64,000 nucleotides of DNA from Naumannella cuiyingiana (GCF_013408305.1 NZ_JACBZS010000001.1:1364001-1428000); one strand, 5' to 3'. Positions 50,475 through 59,963 are shown, counted from the first letter of the stretch. Translations and numbers: made by a program. The notes: generated from the letters alone by a model not told the origin.

Positions 50475-50927
50475 GTGAGCACACCGCTGGCCGTCGACCT
50501 CGCCATCGCGTGCGCCCGGCTGACCCGACTGGCCGCCCGGCTGCACGGCGAGCCGCACGGCGTCGGCCGCGCACTGGCGACGCTCGACCAGTTCGGGCCG
50601 ATGTCGGTCGGCGCGTTCGCCATGGTCGACAACACCAGCCAGCCGACCGTGACCAAGCTGTTCCAGCGGCTGGAGGCCGAGGGCGTCGTCGAGCGCCGGC
50701 CCGATCCCGACGACCGGCGATCCAGCCTGATCGGCCTGACCGATGCCGGACGCGAACGCCTCGACACGTTGCGGCAGAACATGGCCGCCGGCCTCGATCC
50801 GGCGCTGGACGGGCTCGATGATGATCAACTCCAGACGCTGCGCAGAGCGGCGGTGATCATCCGCGACCTGGCCGACGAACTCTCCCCGCTGGATCGGCCT
50901 CAGGCAGGCGGCACGGCCGTTCGGTAG
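50475..50927 (+). CDS. MarR-family transcriptional regulator
   Basis: The 150-residue protein has the MarR winged helix, with MSVGAFAMVDNTSQPTVTKL as the recognition helix and RRPDPDDRRSSLIGLTDAG as the wing. These are homodimers that respond to small phenolics or oxidants. GTG 50475 is preceded by TACCAT (50462-50467) with 7 bases between, so a leaderless mRNA is likely; GTG 50454 is the longer alternative. Its 3' end overlaps the GHL10 gene by 28 bp. Confidence 0.88.
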   Translation: MSTPLAVDLAIACARLTRLAARLHGEPHGVGRALATLDQFGPMSVGAFAMVDNTSQPTVTKLFQRLEAEGVVERRPDPDDRRSSLIGLTDAGRERLDTLRQNMAAGLDPALDGLDDDQLQTLRRAAVIIRDLADELSPLDRPQAGGTAVR

Positions 50928-52108
50928 TGCGCCTCGCGTACCCGTTTGATCGATCCGAGCCGATCGGCCCGCCAGTTCCGGGCCGAGAACCACAGATCGC
51001 CCCGCACCGCCGGGAAGCCGCGATTGAAGTCCAGGTGCGAGGACAACTCGGCCGGGTCGGACCAGTTCGGATCCGCGTCGGCCCCGACCTTGTAGGCGGC
51101 CTGACCGATGTAGAGCCGCACGTTCGTGCCGGCGACGACGCTCGACCACCAGGGCACGAGCTTGGCATAGTCCGCCGCGGCAAACCCGCGCGACCAGTAC
51201 ACCTGCGGCGCGATGTAGTCGATCAGGTTGCGGCGCACCCACCCGCGCGTGTCGGCGTACAGGTCGTCATAGGTCTGCACGCCGGCCCGGGTGTCCGATC
51301 CGGCCGGATCGGTCGACCGGTTGCGCCACACCCCGAATGGCGAGATGCCCAATCGCACGCCGGGGCGCGTCGCGCGGATCCGGGTACGCAGCTCGGTGAT
51401 CAGCGTGGTGATGTTGGCGCGGCGCCAACCGGCAAGATCAAGTTCGTGATCGGCATAGGCCTGGTACTCCGCGCGATCGTCGAAGGTCTGCCCGGCGACG
51501 GGATAGGGATAGAAGTAGTCGTCGAAGTGCACCGCGTCGATCGGGTACCGGCGGACCGCGTCGACGATCGCGTCGATCACGAAGCGGCGCGCCTCGGGCA
51601 CACCCGGGTTGTAGTACAGCTTCCCGCCGTAGCGTTCCACCCAGGACGGGTTGCGCCGCGCCGGATGACCGGAGACGAGCGTGCTGATGTCGTCGGTCAT
51701 CGCGACCCGGTACGGGTTGAACCAGGCATGGAGCTGCAGCCCGCGGCGGTGCGCCTCCGCGACCGCGGTGCCGAGCGGATCCCAGCCCGGGTCGCGGCCC
51801 TGCGTACCCGTCAGATAGCGCGACCACGGCTCGCGCGCGCCGGGCCAGAACGAGTCGGCGGTCGGGCGTACCTGCAGCGCGATCGCGTTCAGGTTGTGCG
51901 CCTTGGCCAGATCCAGCCAGCCCAGCAGCTCGCGGCGCTGCTCGGCGGCGCTCAGCCCGGTCCGCGAGGGCCAGTCGATATTGGCGACCGAGGCGATCCA
52001 CAACCCGCGCAGCTGCGCGGTCGCGGCCCGCGCGGGCGCGGACTGGGCGCCGAGCATCGCGGCGGCGGCCACGGGAACGGTCAACAGGGTGCGACGTGAG
52101 ATTGCCAT
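50900..52108 (-). CDS. Secreted GHL10-type glycoside hydrolase (DUF187)
   Basis: The 402-residue protein has a twin-arginine-type signal (SRRTLLTVPVAAAAM, cleavage after about residue 28) and a TIM-barrel domain with LRGLWIASVANIDWPS, LNAIALQVRPTADSFWPG, HAWFNPYRVA and VHFDDYFYPYPV. The acidic DDYF motif is the usual catalytic region of this family. The family degrades polysaccharides or acts on peptidoglycan-related glycans; substrate unknown. It is divergent from AraC, with a weak iron-box-like site between them. Confidence 0.88.
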   Translation of the reverse strand: MAISRRTLLTVPVAAAAMLGAQSAPARAATAQLRGLWIASVANIDWPSRTGLSAAEQRRELLGWLDLAKAHNLNAIALQVRPTADSFWPGAREPWSRYLTGTQGRDPGWDPLGTAVAEAHRRGLQLHAWFNPYRVAMTDDISTLVSGHPARRNPSWVERYGGKLYYNPGVPEARRFVIDAIVDAVRRYPIDAVHFDDYFYPYPVAGQTFDDRAEYQAYADHELDLAGWRRANITTLITELRTRIRATRPGVRLGISPFGVWRNRSTDPAGSDTRAGVQTYDDLYADTRGWVRRNLIDYIAPQVYWSRGFAAADYAKLVPWWSSVVAGTNVRLYIGQAAYKVGADADPNWSDPAELSSHLDFNRGFPAVRGDLWFSARNWRADRLGSIKRVREAHYRTAVPPA

Positions 52109-52131
52109 CGATCCTCCTGGGCTCGGCCCCC

Positions 52132-52150
52132 GCAGGTAGGCCTCACCCTA
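52132..52150. promoter_or_regulatory. Weak iron-box-like sequence
   Basis: GCAGGTAGGCCTCACCCTA matches the DtxR/IdeR consensus at 12 of 19 positions. It lies between the divergent GHL10 and AraC genes. The match is much weaker than the box at 36416, so the assignment is tentative. Confidence 0.2.
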
Positions 52151-52203
52151 GGCGAGCGGGACGGCCGCGGCTACAGTGTCGGTGCTCCGGACGAGGAGGT
52201 CGG

Positions 52204-52995
52204 ATGGGGAACGGGATCAACCCGGACGCACATGCCGGCGACGTCGCCCGCATCGTGGCGGCGTCCACCACCTTCCTCGCCGAGCATTCGACCGAACCGA
52301 TCACGCTGCACGACCTGGCCGAACATGTCGGCTACAGCCCGTTCCATCTGTCCCGGCTGATCGCGGCAGCACTCGGCTCGGCACCGATGCAGTACCTCGC
52401 GTCGCTGCGCTTCCATCACGCCAAGCGGTTGCTGCTGACCACCGACGACACCGTGACCGACATCTGCATGGCGGTCGGCTTCTCCTCGGCCGGCACCTTC
52501 AGCCGGCGGTTCGCCGAGAGCGTCGGGCCCAGCCCGTCGGAGTTCCGCCGCCTGCCGCACCTGATCGCCGAGGACCGGGTACGCCCACTCAGCCGGCCCG
52601 GAGAGCTCCGCTCCGGCGGCACGCTCACCGGCGAGGTGGCGATCTCGGCGGAGGCGGCCGCCGCGGTCGGACCGGGGGCGGACTACTACGTCGGGCTGTT
52701 CGCCAGGCCGATGGCGCGGGGGCGGCCGGTCGCCGGGGCGATGATCGCCGGCCCCGGCCCGTTCCGGCTGTTCGGCATCCCGCCGGGATCGTGGTGGCTG
52801 CTCGCGACCGCCCTTCCGGCCACCGGACCGGTCGAACAACTCGTGCCCCCGGCCCGCGCCTTCGGCAATGCCGGGCGCATCGCGGTCCGCGCGGGCCAGC
52901 TCACCGACCGGATCCGCGTCACCATCCTGCCCCGGCCGCCGCACGCCACCCCGGCCACCGTCGCGCTCCCCTGGCTCGTCATCCGCGAGGACTGA
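52204..52995 (+). CDS. AraC-family transcriptional regulator
   Basis: The 263-residue protein has the AraC DNA-binding domain at the N-terminus (about 10-115), with two helix-turn-helix units: ITLHDLAEHVGYSPFHLSRL and TVTDICMAVGFSSAGTFSRR. The C-terminal half (about 130-263) shows strand-rich sequence of unknown ligand fold. The ATG at 52204 follows GAGGAGG. A VOC protein gene lies 48 bases downstream and is probably a target. Confidence 0.9.
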   Translation: MGNGINPDAHAGDVARIVAASTTFLAEHSTEPITLHDLAEHVGYSPFHLSRLIAAALGSAPMQYLASLRFHHAKRLLLTTDDTVTDICMAVGFSSAGTFSRRFAESVGPSPSEFRRLPHLIAEDRVRPLSRPGELRSGGTLTGEVAISAEAAAAVGPGADYYVGLFARPMARGRPVAGAMIAGPGPFRLFGIPPGSWWLLATALPATGPVEQLVPPARAFGNAGRIAVRAGQLTDRIRVTILPRPPHATPATVALPWLVIRED

Positions 52996-53043
52996 GCAAT
53001 ATCGGAGAAGCGATGCCGGCCGGTCACCGACCATGATCGATCC

Positions 53044-53451
53044 ATGAGCAGACAGGTATTCATCAATCTCCCGGTAGCCGACATCCCCGCCACTCGCGCC
53101 TTCTGGACAAAGCTCGGGTTCGCCTTCGACGACAACTACAGCGATGACAATGCGCTGGCCATGATCATCGCCCCCGGGCAGAGCGCGGCGATGCTGCTGC
53201 AGCGCGACTTCTTCGGCACGTTCCACCCCAAGCCCGTGGCCGATGACTCCGCCAAGGAGGTCCTGATCGGGATCGGCGCCGACTCGCGCGACGAGGTGGA
53301 CCGGCTGGTGGACGCCGCGGTCGCCGCAGGCGCCAGCGAGCCACGGAAGGCCCAGGACCACGGCTGGATGTACGGGCGTTCCTTCGACGACCTCGACGAC
53401 CACACGTGGGAGGTCTTGTGGATGAACCCGGCCGGGCCCGCGAGCGAGTGA
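53044..53451 (+). CDS. VOC (glyoxalase/bleomycin-resistance) family protein
   Basis: The 135-residue protein has the VOC fold with two repeats: VFINLPVADIPATRAFWTKLGF at the start (cited as NLPVADIPATRAFWTKLGF) and DLDDHTWEVLWMNP near the end. Its metal ligands are only partly kept. Members include dioxygenases, glyoxalases and antibiotic-binding proteins; here a substrate cannot be named. It follows the AraC gene on the same strand. Confidence 0.85.
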   Translation: MSRQVFINLPVADIPATRAFWTKLGFAFDDNYSDDNALAMIIAPGQSAAMLLQRDFFGTFHPKPVADDSAKEVLIGIGADSRDEVDRLVDAAVAAGASEPRKAQDHGWMYGRSFDDLDDHTWEVLWMNPAGPASE

Positions 53452-53461
53452 TCCGGCGCGG

Positions 53462-54055
53462 TCAGGCCGGGACTGCCGGCAGGCCCGCTACCTCCCGCAG
53501 GAAGTAGGCGTGCAGGCGCTCGTCGCCGGAAAGCTCGGGATGGAACGAGGTGGCGAGGACGCCGCCCTGGCGTACCGCCACCGGCTCGCCGGCAGGACCG
53601 CGGGCCAGCACCTCGACCCCGTCACCCACCCGCTCGATCCGGGGCGCCCGGATGAAGACGCCGGGGAACGGCGCGCCGGCGAGATCGAGCTCGGCCTCGA
53701 AGCTCGCGACCTGCGACCCGTAGGCGTTGCGCCGCACGGCGATGTCGAGCGTGCCGAGCAGTGGCTGCCCGGGCAGCCCGTCGGTGACCTCGCGGGCGAG
53801 CAGAACCAGGCCGGCGCAGGTGCCGAGGACCGGCAGCCCGTCGGCGAGCGCGGCGCGCAACGGGTCGAGCAGGGCGAAGCGGGCGAGCAGCCGCCCCATC
53901 GTGGTCGACTCGCCACCGGGCAGAACGAGCCCGGCCAGGCCGTCGAGCCCGGCCTCGTCGGCGACGGGTACGCCGTCCGCACCCGCGCTGGCGAGCGCCG
54001 TGAGGTGTTCGCGTACCCCGCCCTGCAGGGCGAGTACGCCGACCCGGGCGCTCAC
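53462..54055 (-). CDS. pdxT: Pyridoxal 5'-phosphate synthase glutaminase subunit PdxT
   Basis: PdxT releases ammonia from glutamine and passes it to PdxS, forming PLP. The 197-residue protein has the nucleophile Cys80 in [12 protein letters not shown], His172 and Glu174 in TSFHPEL, and the start [14 protein letters not shown] with [12 protein letters not shown]. It starts at GTG 54055, overlapping the pdxS stop by 4 bp (GTGA). Confidence 0.95.
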   Translation of the reverse strand: MSARVGVLALQGGVREHLTALASAGADGVPVADEAGLDGLAGLVLPGGESTTMGRLLARFALLDPLRAALADGLPVLGTCAGLVLLAREVTDGLPGQPLLGTLDIAVRRNAYGSQVASFEAELDLAGAPFPGVFIRAPRIERVGDGVEVLARGPAGEPVAVRQGGVLATSFHPELSGDERLHAYFLREVAGLPAVPA

Positions 54056-54945
54056 CAGCCGCGGGTGGCGAGCAGCTCGCCGGCGCCGAGGCTGTCGGTA
54101 GCGATGCCGACCATCGCGGCGCCGAGACCGCGACTGACCTTCGCCACCCGCTCCGGATCGTCGTAGTGCGCGGTCGCCTCCACACAGGCGCGGGCCCGCG
54201 CGGCCGGGTCGCCGGAGGTGAAGATGCCCGACCCGATGAACACCCCGTCGGCGCCGAGCTGCATCATCATCGCCGCATCGGCGGGGGTCGCCACCCCGCC
54301 GGCGGTGAACAACACGACGGGCAGGCGACCGAGGCGCGCGGTCTCGCGTACCAGCTCCAACGGCGCGCGCAATTCCTTCGCGGCAACGAAGAGCTCGTCC
54401 TCGCCGAGGCCGGCGAGGCGCCGGATCTCGGCGGAGATGGTGCGCATGTGGAAGGTGGCCTGGCTGACATCCCCGGTGCCGGCCTCGCCCTTGGAGCGGA
54501 TCATCGCCGCGCCCTCGGCGATCCGGCGCAGGGCCTCGCCGAGATTGGTCGCACCACACACGAACGGGACCGTGAAGCCGCGCTTGTCGATGTGGTGGGC
54601 AGTGTCGGCCGGCGTCAGCACCTCGGACTCATCGACATAGTCCACGCCGATCGCCTGCAACACCTGCGCCTCGACGAAGTGCCCGATCCTGGCCTTGGCC
54701 ATCACCGGGATCGACACCTCGGCCTTGATCTCCTCGATCATCTCGGGATCGCTCATCCGGGCCACCCCGCCGTCGCGGCGGATGTCGGCGGGCACCCGCT
54801 CCAGGGCCATCACCGCGACGGCGCCGGCGTCCTCGGCGATCCGCGCCTGCTCGGGGGTGACCACGTCCATGATCACGCCGCCCTTGAGCATCTCCGCCAT
54901 GCCCCGCTTCACCCGATCGCCGCCGGTGCTGCCGTTCTCGCTCAC
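54052..54945 (-). CDS. pdxS: Pyridoxal 5'-phosphate synthase subunit PdxS
   Basis: PdxS builds PLP from ribulose/ribose 5-phosphate, glyceraldehyde 3-phosphate and ammonia. The 297-residue TIM-barrel protein has [20 protein letters not shown], the Lys in [15 protein letters not shown] and [14 protein letters not shown], all strongly conserved. The GTG at 54945 has AAGGAGGGG upstream. It forms the dodecamer that binds PdxT. Confidence 0.97.
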   Translation of the reverse strand: MSENGSTGGDRVKRGMAEMLKGGVIMDVVTPEQARIAEDAGAVAVMALERVPADIRRDGGVARMSDPEMIEEIKAEVSIPVMAKARIGHFVEAQVLQAIGVDYVDESEVLTPADTAHHIDKRGFTVPFVCGATNLGEALRRIAEGAAMIRSKGEAGTGDVSQATFHMRTISAEIRRLAGLGEDELFVAAKELRAPLELVRETARLGRLPVVLFTAGGVATPADAAMMMQLGADGVFIGSGIFTSGDPAARARACVEATAHYDDPERVAKVSRGLGAAMVGIATDSLGAGELLATRGW

Positions 54946-54964
54946 GACCCCTCCTTCGTTGCTT

Positions 54965-55008
54965 TGGACCAGTCTTACTCCGAAATCTGCGCGCTGTCGA
55001 GTGGTCCA
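54965..55008 (-). promoter_or_regulatory. pdxST promoter flanked by TGG(A/T)CCA dyad
   Basis: On the minus strand a -35 TCGACA (55000-54995) and a -10 TAAGAC (54977-54972) are 17 bases apart. The inverted repeats TGGACCA (54965-54971) and TGGTCCA (55002-55008) lie just outside the two boxes. The elements resemble PdxR half-sites (AAAGTGGW-CTA, from memory), so a MocR/PdxR-type regulator is the expected control. Confidence 0.55.
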
Positions 55009-55107
55009 TAGCGTGAGCATCCGTCGCCCTCAGCCGGGCCGGAGCCTCACAGGAATGACACAGCCAGCTCACTGGAAGACAGCGACCGGACATGCCACGC
55101 TGGGTAC

Positions 55108-55842
55108 ATGTCCACCGTTCCGCGCACCCCCGACCAGCAGCTCACGCGTGCCGACGGCTCGCCCATCCGCGTGCTCGCCGTCGACGACGAGTCGAGCCTG
55201 ACCGAGCTGTTGTCGATGGCGATGCGCTACGAGGGCTGGGATGTGACGACCGCCGGTTCCGGCAGCGATGCGGTCCGGCTGGCCCGCGAGGTACGCCCGG
55301 ACGCCGTCGTGCTGGACATGATGTTGCCCGATTTCGACGGGTTGGAGGTGATGCGGCGGATCCGCGAGGACGAGCCGCGTACCCCGGTGATCTTCCTGAC
55401 CGCCAAGGACGCCCTGACCGACCGGATCGGCGGGCTGACCGCCGGCGGCGACGACTATGTCACCAAGCCGTTCAGCCTGGAGGAGCTGATCGCGCGCCTG
55501 CGCGGTCTGCTCCGGCGGACCGGCGCGACGACCGCCAATCCCGACTCCGTGCTGGTCGTCGGTGATCTTCGCCTGGACGAGGACAGCCACGAGGTGACCC
55601 GTGGCGGCGACGAGATCCACCTGACCGCCACCGAGTTCGAGCTGCTGCGCTACCTGATGCGCAATCCGCGGCGCGTGCTGTCGAAGGCGCAGATCCTGGA
55701 CCGCGTCTGGAACTACGACTTCGGCGGCCAGTCCAATGTCGTGGAGCTCTACATCTCCTATCTCCGCAAGAAGATCGACGCCGATCGGCCGGCCATGATC
55801 CACACGATGCGCGGAGCTGGATACGTACTGAAGCCGGCATGA
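55108..55842 (+). CDS. OmpR/PhoB-family response regulator
   Basis: The 244-residue regulator has a receiver domain (about 20-135) with Asp26/Asp27, phosphoryl-acceptor Asp70 in AVVLDMMLPDFDG and Lys120 in VTKPFSLEEL, and a C-terminal winged helix with TATEFELLRYLMRN and VVELYISYLRKKID. It overlaps the histidine-kinase gene by 4 bp. It is probably an envelope-responsive system, since a cell-wall hydrolase follows. Confidence 0.94.
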   Translation: MSTVPRTPDQQLTRADGSPIRVLAVDDESSLTELLSMAMRYEGWDVTTAGSGSDAVRLAREVRPDAVVLDMMLPDFDGLEVMRRIREDEPRTPVIFLTAKDALTDRIGGLTAGGDDYVTKPFSLEELIARLRGLLRRTGATTANPDSVLVVGDLRLDEDSHEVTRGGDEIHLTATEFELLRYLMRNPRRVLSKAQILDRVWNYDFGGQSNVVELYISYLRKKIDADRPAMIHTMRGAGYVLKPA

Positions 55843-57344
55843 TCATCGCGCCGACCCCGGGACCAGACCAACCCCCACACCCATTCGCGCCCGGATCGAT
55901 CGGGCGACGGCTGCTCGTCCGGGTGTTGATCATCGTCACCCTGGCCACCACCGGCGTTGCCGCACTGAGCATCGTGGTCACCCAGCAACTGCTGCTCGGC
56001 CAGCTCGACCAGCAGGTGATGACGCTGGCGCGCGAGCGCTCGGTCGCGGCGGGATCGCCACGCGGCATCTCCGAGGACCAGAAGCTGCGCGGCCAGCCCA
56101 TCGGCACCATCCTGGTCGAGCCCGGCCTGGACGGATCGGTCGTCGTCTCGCTGAACACCAAGATCAACGGCTCCAAACCCAGCAAGCAGGAGCAACTGGA
56201 GTTCGCCTATGACCTCAGCGCCCTCGCGCCCGACTCCCAGCCGCGGTCGGTCCGGCTGAGCATCGGCGACTACCGCGCGGTGGCCGTGTCGACGCCGGCG
56301 GGAACACTGATTGCCGCGCTGCCGCTGGACGAGATCAACGACACCGTCTTCCGCCTGATGGTGATCGGGATGGTGGCCAGCAGCCTGGCCATTCTCGCCT
56401 CGGCGCTCGCGGTGCGCGAGGTGATGTCGCGCAGCCTGCGCCCGCTGAACCGGCTCGCCGGCACCGCGCGGCAGGTGTCCACCCAGGAGCTCGCCCACGG
56501 CGAGGTCGACCTGACTGCGCGCGTGCCACCGGGCGATGCCGACCCCGCCACCGAGGTCGGCCAGGTGGGGCAGGCCTTCAACCGGATGCTGGACAACGTG
56601 TCCGGCGCCCTGGCGGCCCGGCAGGCCAGCGAGACGAAGGTACGCCAGTTCGTCGCGGATGCCTCCCACGAGCTGCGCAATCCACTTGCGGCGATCAAGG
56701 GGTACGCCGAGCTCACCCGACGCGACCGTGATCAACTGCCGCCGCACGCCCGACACGCGATGGACCGGATCGAGTCCGAGTCGGAGCGGATGTCCTCCCT
56801 GGTGGAGGATCTGCTGCTGTTGGCCCGACTGGATGCCGATCCCGCGCTGCAGCTCGGCCCGGTGGATGCGAGCGAGTTGTTGATCAATGCGGTGAGCGAC
56901 GCGCGGATCGCCGGCACCGATCATCGCTGGAGCGTGGAGTTGTCGGACGAGCCCGTGCTGGTGCTCGGCGACAGGTTCCGGCTGCACCAGGTGGTGGCGA
57001 ACCTGTTGGCGAATGCCCGGACCCACACCCCGGCCGGGACCTCGGTGGTGGCAAGTGTCGTGGCTCGCGGCGAATGGGCCGAGATCGCGGTCACCGACGA
57101 CGGGCCGGGCATCCCCGACCAGATCCGCGACACCGCATTCGAGCGGTTCACCCGCGCTGATTCGAGCCGGTCCCGGACCGGCCAGGGCCAGAGCACCGGC
57201 CTCGGTCTGGCCATCGTCGCCGCGGTGATGGCCGCCCACGGCGGCGAGGCCAGGGTCGACAGCCGGCCGGGCCGGACCTCGATCCGGCTTCGGGTGCGGC
57301 TCGCCGAGGCCGCGCCGCGCGCGGAGGTTGGGCGTCGCGGGTAG
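55839..57344 (+). CDS. Sensor histidine kinase
   Basis: The 501-residue kinase has a transmembrane helix at about 27-49, an extracellular domain of about 120 residues, a second helix at 171-192, a HAMP linker, His277 in ADASHELRNPLAAIKGYAEL, and a HATPase_c domain with the N-box HQVVANLLANARTHTP and VTDDGPGIPD. This fully equipped sensor overlaps its response regulator by 4 bp. The signal sensed is unknown. Confidence 0.94.
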   Translation: MIIAPTPGPDQPPHPFAPGSIGRRLLVRVLIIVTLATTGVAALSIVVTQQLLLGQLDQQVMTLARERSVAAGSPRGISEDQKLRGQPIGTILVEPGLDGSVVVSLNTKINGSKPSKQEQLEFAYDLSALAPDSQPRSVRLSIGDYRAVAVSTPAGTLIAALPLDEINDTVFRLMVIGMVASSLAILASALAVREVMSRSLRPLNRLAGTARQVSTQELAHGEVDLTARVPPGDADPATEVGQVGQAFNRMLDNVSGALAARQASETKVRQFVADASHELRNPLAAIKGYAELTRRDRDQLPPHARHAMDRIESESERMSSLVEDLLLLARLDADPALQLGPVDASELLINAVSDARIAGTDHRWSVELSDEPVLVLGDRFRLHQVVANLLANARTHTPAGTSVVASVVARGEWAEIAVTDDGPGIPDQIRDTAFERFTRADSSRSRTGQGQSTGLGLAIVAAVMAAHGGEARVDSRPGRTSIRLRVRLAEAAPRAEVGRRG

Positions 57345-57384
57345 CCTCGTTCCGGTCGAACCCCACCCAACCGAAGGAGTCTGC

Positions 57385-58362
57385 ATGGCCCGCCGCGCGC
57401 TTCGCCCCCGCAACCGGGCGAACGGCTGCGTCGGTATCGCGCTGGCGATCACCGGGATCGCCGTCGTGGTGATCATCGTGGCCGCGGTCGCGATCGGCAC
57501 GGTGGTGTGGAATCGCAGTGTGGAGGCAAGCCTGCAACGCCCCGAGGTGGACGACAAGACGGTGTTCATCACCGCGATCGCACCGCTCGCTCGCGAGTCG
57601 ATGGAGGCGACCGGCGTACCCGCGTCCGTGATCATGGGCCAGGCGATCCTGGAATCCGGTTGGGGCACGTCCGCGCTGTCCAACTGGTCCGGCAACTACT
57701 TCGGGATCAAGTGCGGATCCACCACCTCGCCCCGGCAGAACGGCTGCGTGTCCAAGGAGACCCAGGAGTTCTACGAGCCGGACAAGCCGACCACCGAGGT
57801 GGCCGAGTTCCGCAGCTATGCGACGGCGCGCGACTCCTTCCTCGATCATGGTGAGTTCCTGCGCGAGACCCCGCGCTATGCCGGAGCCTTCGACCACACC
57901 GACGATCCCGAGGAGTTCATCACCGAGGTTCGCGAGGCGGGCTATGCCACCGACCCGAAGTACTCGGAGATGGTCATCTCGCTGATGCGCGACTACGACC
58001 TCTTCCGCTACGACAAGGGCGCCCCGAACGGTACGCCCGTGCCGGAGCGCTTCGCCGCGGCCTATCGCGAGACGGGCGGGCTGACCGGGCCGCTCGGCGC
58101 GCCACTGGGCGCCGTCCAGGACGGACCGGTCGACCAGACGGCGATGATCATCTTCGATCGCGGTGTGATCATCGGCAGCGGCAAGGAGACCTACCCGCTG
58201 ACCGGCCCGCTGTGGGAGCGCTATCGGCGCGATGCCGAGGTGCGTGAGCGACTCCGCGCACCGATCGAGGTCGGCACCGACGGCGACGAGCAGTTCGCGG
58301 AGTTCGAGGGAGGCCGATTGGCGTCGGTGGCCGGCGGTGAGGCCGAAGTCAGCTATCGCTGA
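57385..58362 (+). CDS. Glucosaminidase-domain cell-wall hydrolase with C-terminal LGFP-like repeats
   Basis: The 325-residue protein has a membrane anchor (about 15-40), a glucosaminidase/FlgJ-like catalytic domain (about 50-205, with PASVIMGQAILESGWGTSA and NYFGIKCG) and a C-terminal region with LTGPLGAPLGAVQD and YPLTGPLWERYRR, LGFP-like cell-wall repeats. It would cut the peptidoglycan glycan chain. The ATG at 57385 has GAAGGAG upstream. It lies 40 bases after the sensor kinase, a likely target of that system. Confidence 0.88.
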   Translation: MARRALRPRNRANGCVGIALAITGIAVVVIIVAAVAIGTVVWNRSVEASLQRPEVDDKTVFITAIAPLARESMEATGVPASVIMGQAILESGWGTSALSNWSGNYFGIKCGSTTSPRQNGCVSKETQEFYEPDKPTTEVAEFRSYATARDSFLDHGEFLRETPRYAGAFDHTDDPEEFITEVREAGYATDPKYSEMVISLMRDYDLFRYDKGAPNGTPVPERFAAAYRETGGLTGPLGAPLGAVQDGPVDQTAMIIFDRGVIIGSGKETYPLTGPLWERYRRDAEVRERLRAPIEVGTDGDEQFAEFEGGRLASVAGGEAEVSYR

Positions 58363-58375
58363 CTAGCATGCAGGG

Positions 58376-59032
58376 GTGACTACGCGCGAAGAAGTGGCCC
58401 GACTGGTCGATCACACCCTGCTCAAGCCGGAGGCGAATGCCGCCGACGTACAGGCGCTGGCCGACGAAGCCGGCCGACTCGGCACCTTTGCGATCTGCAT
58501 CTCGCCCAACCTGCTCACCGGGGTCCGGCTCCCCGACGGCGTCTCACTGGCCACCGTCTGCGGCTTTCCCTCGGGTAAGCACACCTCGGCGACGAAAGCG
58601 GCCGAGGCCGCCGAATCGGTCGCGGCCGGGGCCGACGAGGTGGACATGGTAATCGACATCGGCGCGCTCAAGGCCGGCGAGGTCGATGCCGTGCAGGCAG
58701 ACATCCGGGCGGTCCGCGAGGCGATCCCCGGCGCGCTGTTGAAGGTGATCATCGAATCGGCGGCGCTGACCGATGACGAGATCGTCACCGCCTGCCGGGC
58801 CGCCGAGGCGGCGGGCGCGGACTTCGTGAAGACCTCGACCGGGTTCCACCCGGCCGGTGGCGCGTCGGTCGAGGCGGTACGCCTGATGCGCGCCACCGTC
58901 GGCGATCGGCTCGGGGTGAAGGCGTCCGGCGGCATCCGGGACTACGACACCGCCGTCGCCATGATCGAGGCGGGCGCGAGCCGGCTGGGGCTGTCGGGCA
59001 CCGCCGCCGTGCTGGACGGCGCGCCCGCCTGA
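58376..59032 (+). CDS. deoC: Deoxyribose-phosphate aldolase DeoC
   Basis: DeoC splits 2-deoxyribose-5-phosphate into glyceraldehyde-3-phosphate and acetaldehyde in nucleoside salvage. The 218-residue TIM-barrel enzyme has the Schiff-base Lys152 in DFVKTSTGF, the second catalytic Lys182 in [10 protein letters not shown], and [14 protein letters not shown]. It starts at GTG 58376, 13 bases after the hydrolase. Its stop codon lies in a 24-bp tandem duplication. Confidence 0.95.
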   Translation: MTTREEVARLVDHTLLKPEANAADVQALADEAGRLGTFAICISPNLLTGVRLPDGVSLATVCGFPSGKHTSATKAAEAAESVAAGADEVDMVIDIGALKAGEVDAVQADIRAVREAIPGALLKVIIESAALTDDEIVTACRAAEAAGADFVKTSTGFHPAGGASVEAVRLMRATVGDRLGVKASGGIRDYDTAVAMIEAGASRLGLSGTAAVLDGAPA

Positions 59033-59074
59033 CGGCGTACCGTGATCAACGCCTGACGGCGTACCGTGATCAAC
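59027..59074. repeat. Perfect 24-bp tandem duplication between deoC and phhA
   Basis: A 24-base unit starting GCCTGACGGC and ending GATCAAC occurs at 59027-59050 and again, without change, at 59051-59074. The first copy contains the deoC stop and the second contains the phhA stop on the other strand, so neither protein is altered. Confidence 0.95.
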
Positions 59075-59963
59075 TCGCGGCCGGCAGGGTCGCCCTGATC
59101 CGATCCGGCGTGTCGTCGTCACAGCCGTCGAAGAAGGTGCCGACGACGTCCTCCAGGTGATCGAGCGATTCGGCCGCGAACAGGACCGGCTGGTAGGCGG
59201 TGATGTCGTAGTTCAGGGTGCCCATCTGGGCCAGGTCGAGCGGCCTGATCTCCATGTGGGAGTACTCGTCCATCTCGCCGTAGCTGGACAAGATCCCGGC
59301 ACCGTAGGCCTTCAGGATGCCCGACTCCCACATCACGCCGAACTCCATGGTGAACCAGAAGACATCGGCGAGGAACTGGACGGTGTCGTCGCGCTCGGCG
59401 CGGGCGGTGGCCGCGCCGGCGGCCTGGGTGAGCTCGGCGAACCGCGGTGACGCGAGTTGGTTGGCGTGCCCGATCACCTCGTGGATGACATCGGGCTCGG
59501 GGGTGTAGAGCGGCTCGGAGGGGTGCCGCAGGTACTGGGTGGAGTGGAACATCCGCTGGGCGAGCGAGCCGTAGAACTCGCGCAGTTCGACCAGCCCCGG
59601 CGCCGCGACATAGCGGAATCCCGTCAGCGGTTCGAGCTGCGCGGTGACCTCGGAGAGCTGGGGCACGCGATCGGTCGGCAGCCCCAGGGCGGCCTTGGCG
59701 GCGAGGTATTCCGAATGGGCGTACCGCTCGTGTTTGGGGGCCAGCTCGCGGCTGACCGTCGCCCAGACGTCGTGCTCGGCCGGGGTATAGGTGATGTCGG
59801 GAACCGGCGTATCGGGGTCCCAGTCCACGGCCACGGCGGCGATCTCGTTGCGCCGGGCGCGATAGTCCGGGTCGCGGAAACCCGGATGGTTCTCGCCCAG
59901 GTGGACCTCGACGCCGTCCTCGCCGCGAGTGACCGGCGAATAGAGCTGCGCTTCCTCGAACAT
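59070..59963 (-). CDS. phhA: Phenylalanine 4-monooxygenase (phenylalanine hydroxylase)
   Basis: The enzyme hydroxylates phenylalanine to tyrosine with a pterin cofactor and a non-haem iron. The 297-residue catalytic domain has the iron ligands His161 and His166 in DVIHEVIGHAN and Glu207 in FWFTMEFGV, and ITYTPAEHDVWATV at the start. There is no regulatory domain, as usual in bacteria. Pterin recycling genes are not nearby. It is convergent with deoC across the 24-bp duplication. Confidence 0.95.
   Translation of the reverse strand: MFEEAQLYSPVTRGEDGVEVHLGENHPGFRDPDYRARRNEIAAVAVDWDPDTPVPDITYTPAEHDVWATVSRELAPKHERYAHSEYLAAKAALGLPTDRVPQLSEVTAQLEPLTGFRYVAAPGLVELREFYGSLAQRMFHSTQYLRHPSEPLYTPEPDVIHEVIGHANQLASPRFAELTQAAGAATARAERDDTVQFLADVFWFTMEFGVMWESGILKAYGAGILSSYGEMDEYSHMEIRPLDLAQMGTLNYDITAYQPVLFAAESLDHLEDVVGTFFDGCDDDTPDRIRATLPAAS

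Noticed and set aside
57148-57897. Minus-strand open frame of 249 codons
   Set aside because: It is antisense to the histidine-kinase end and the glucosaminidase gene, with no family motif.
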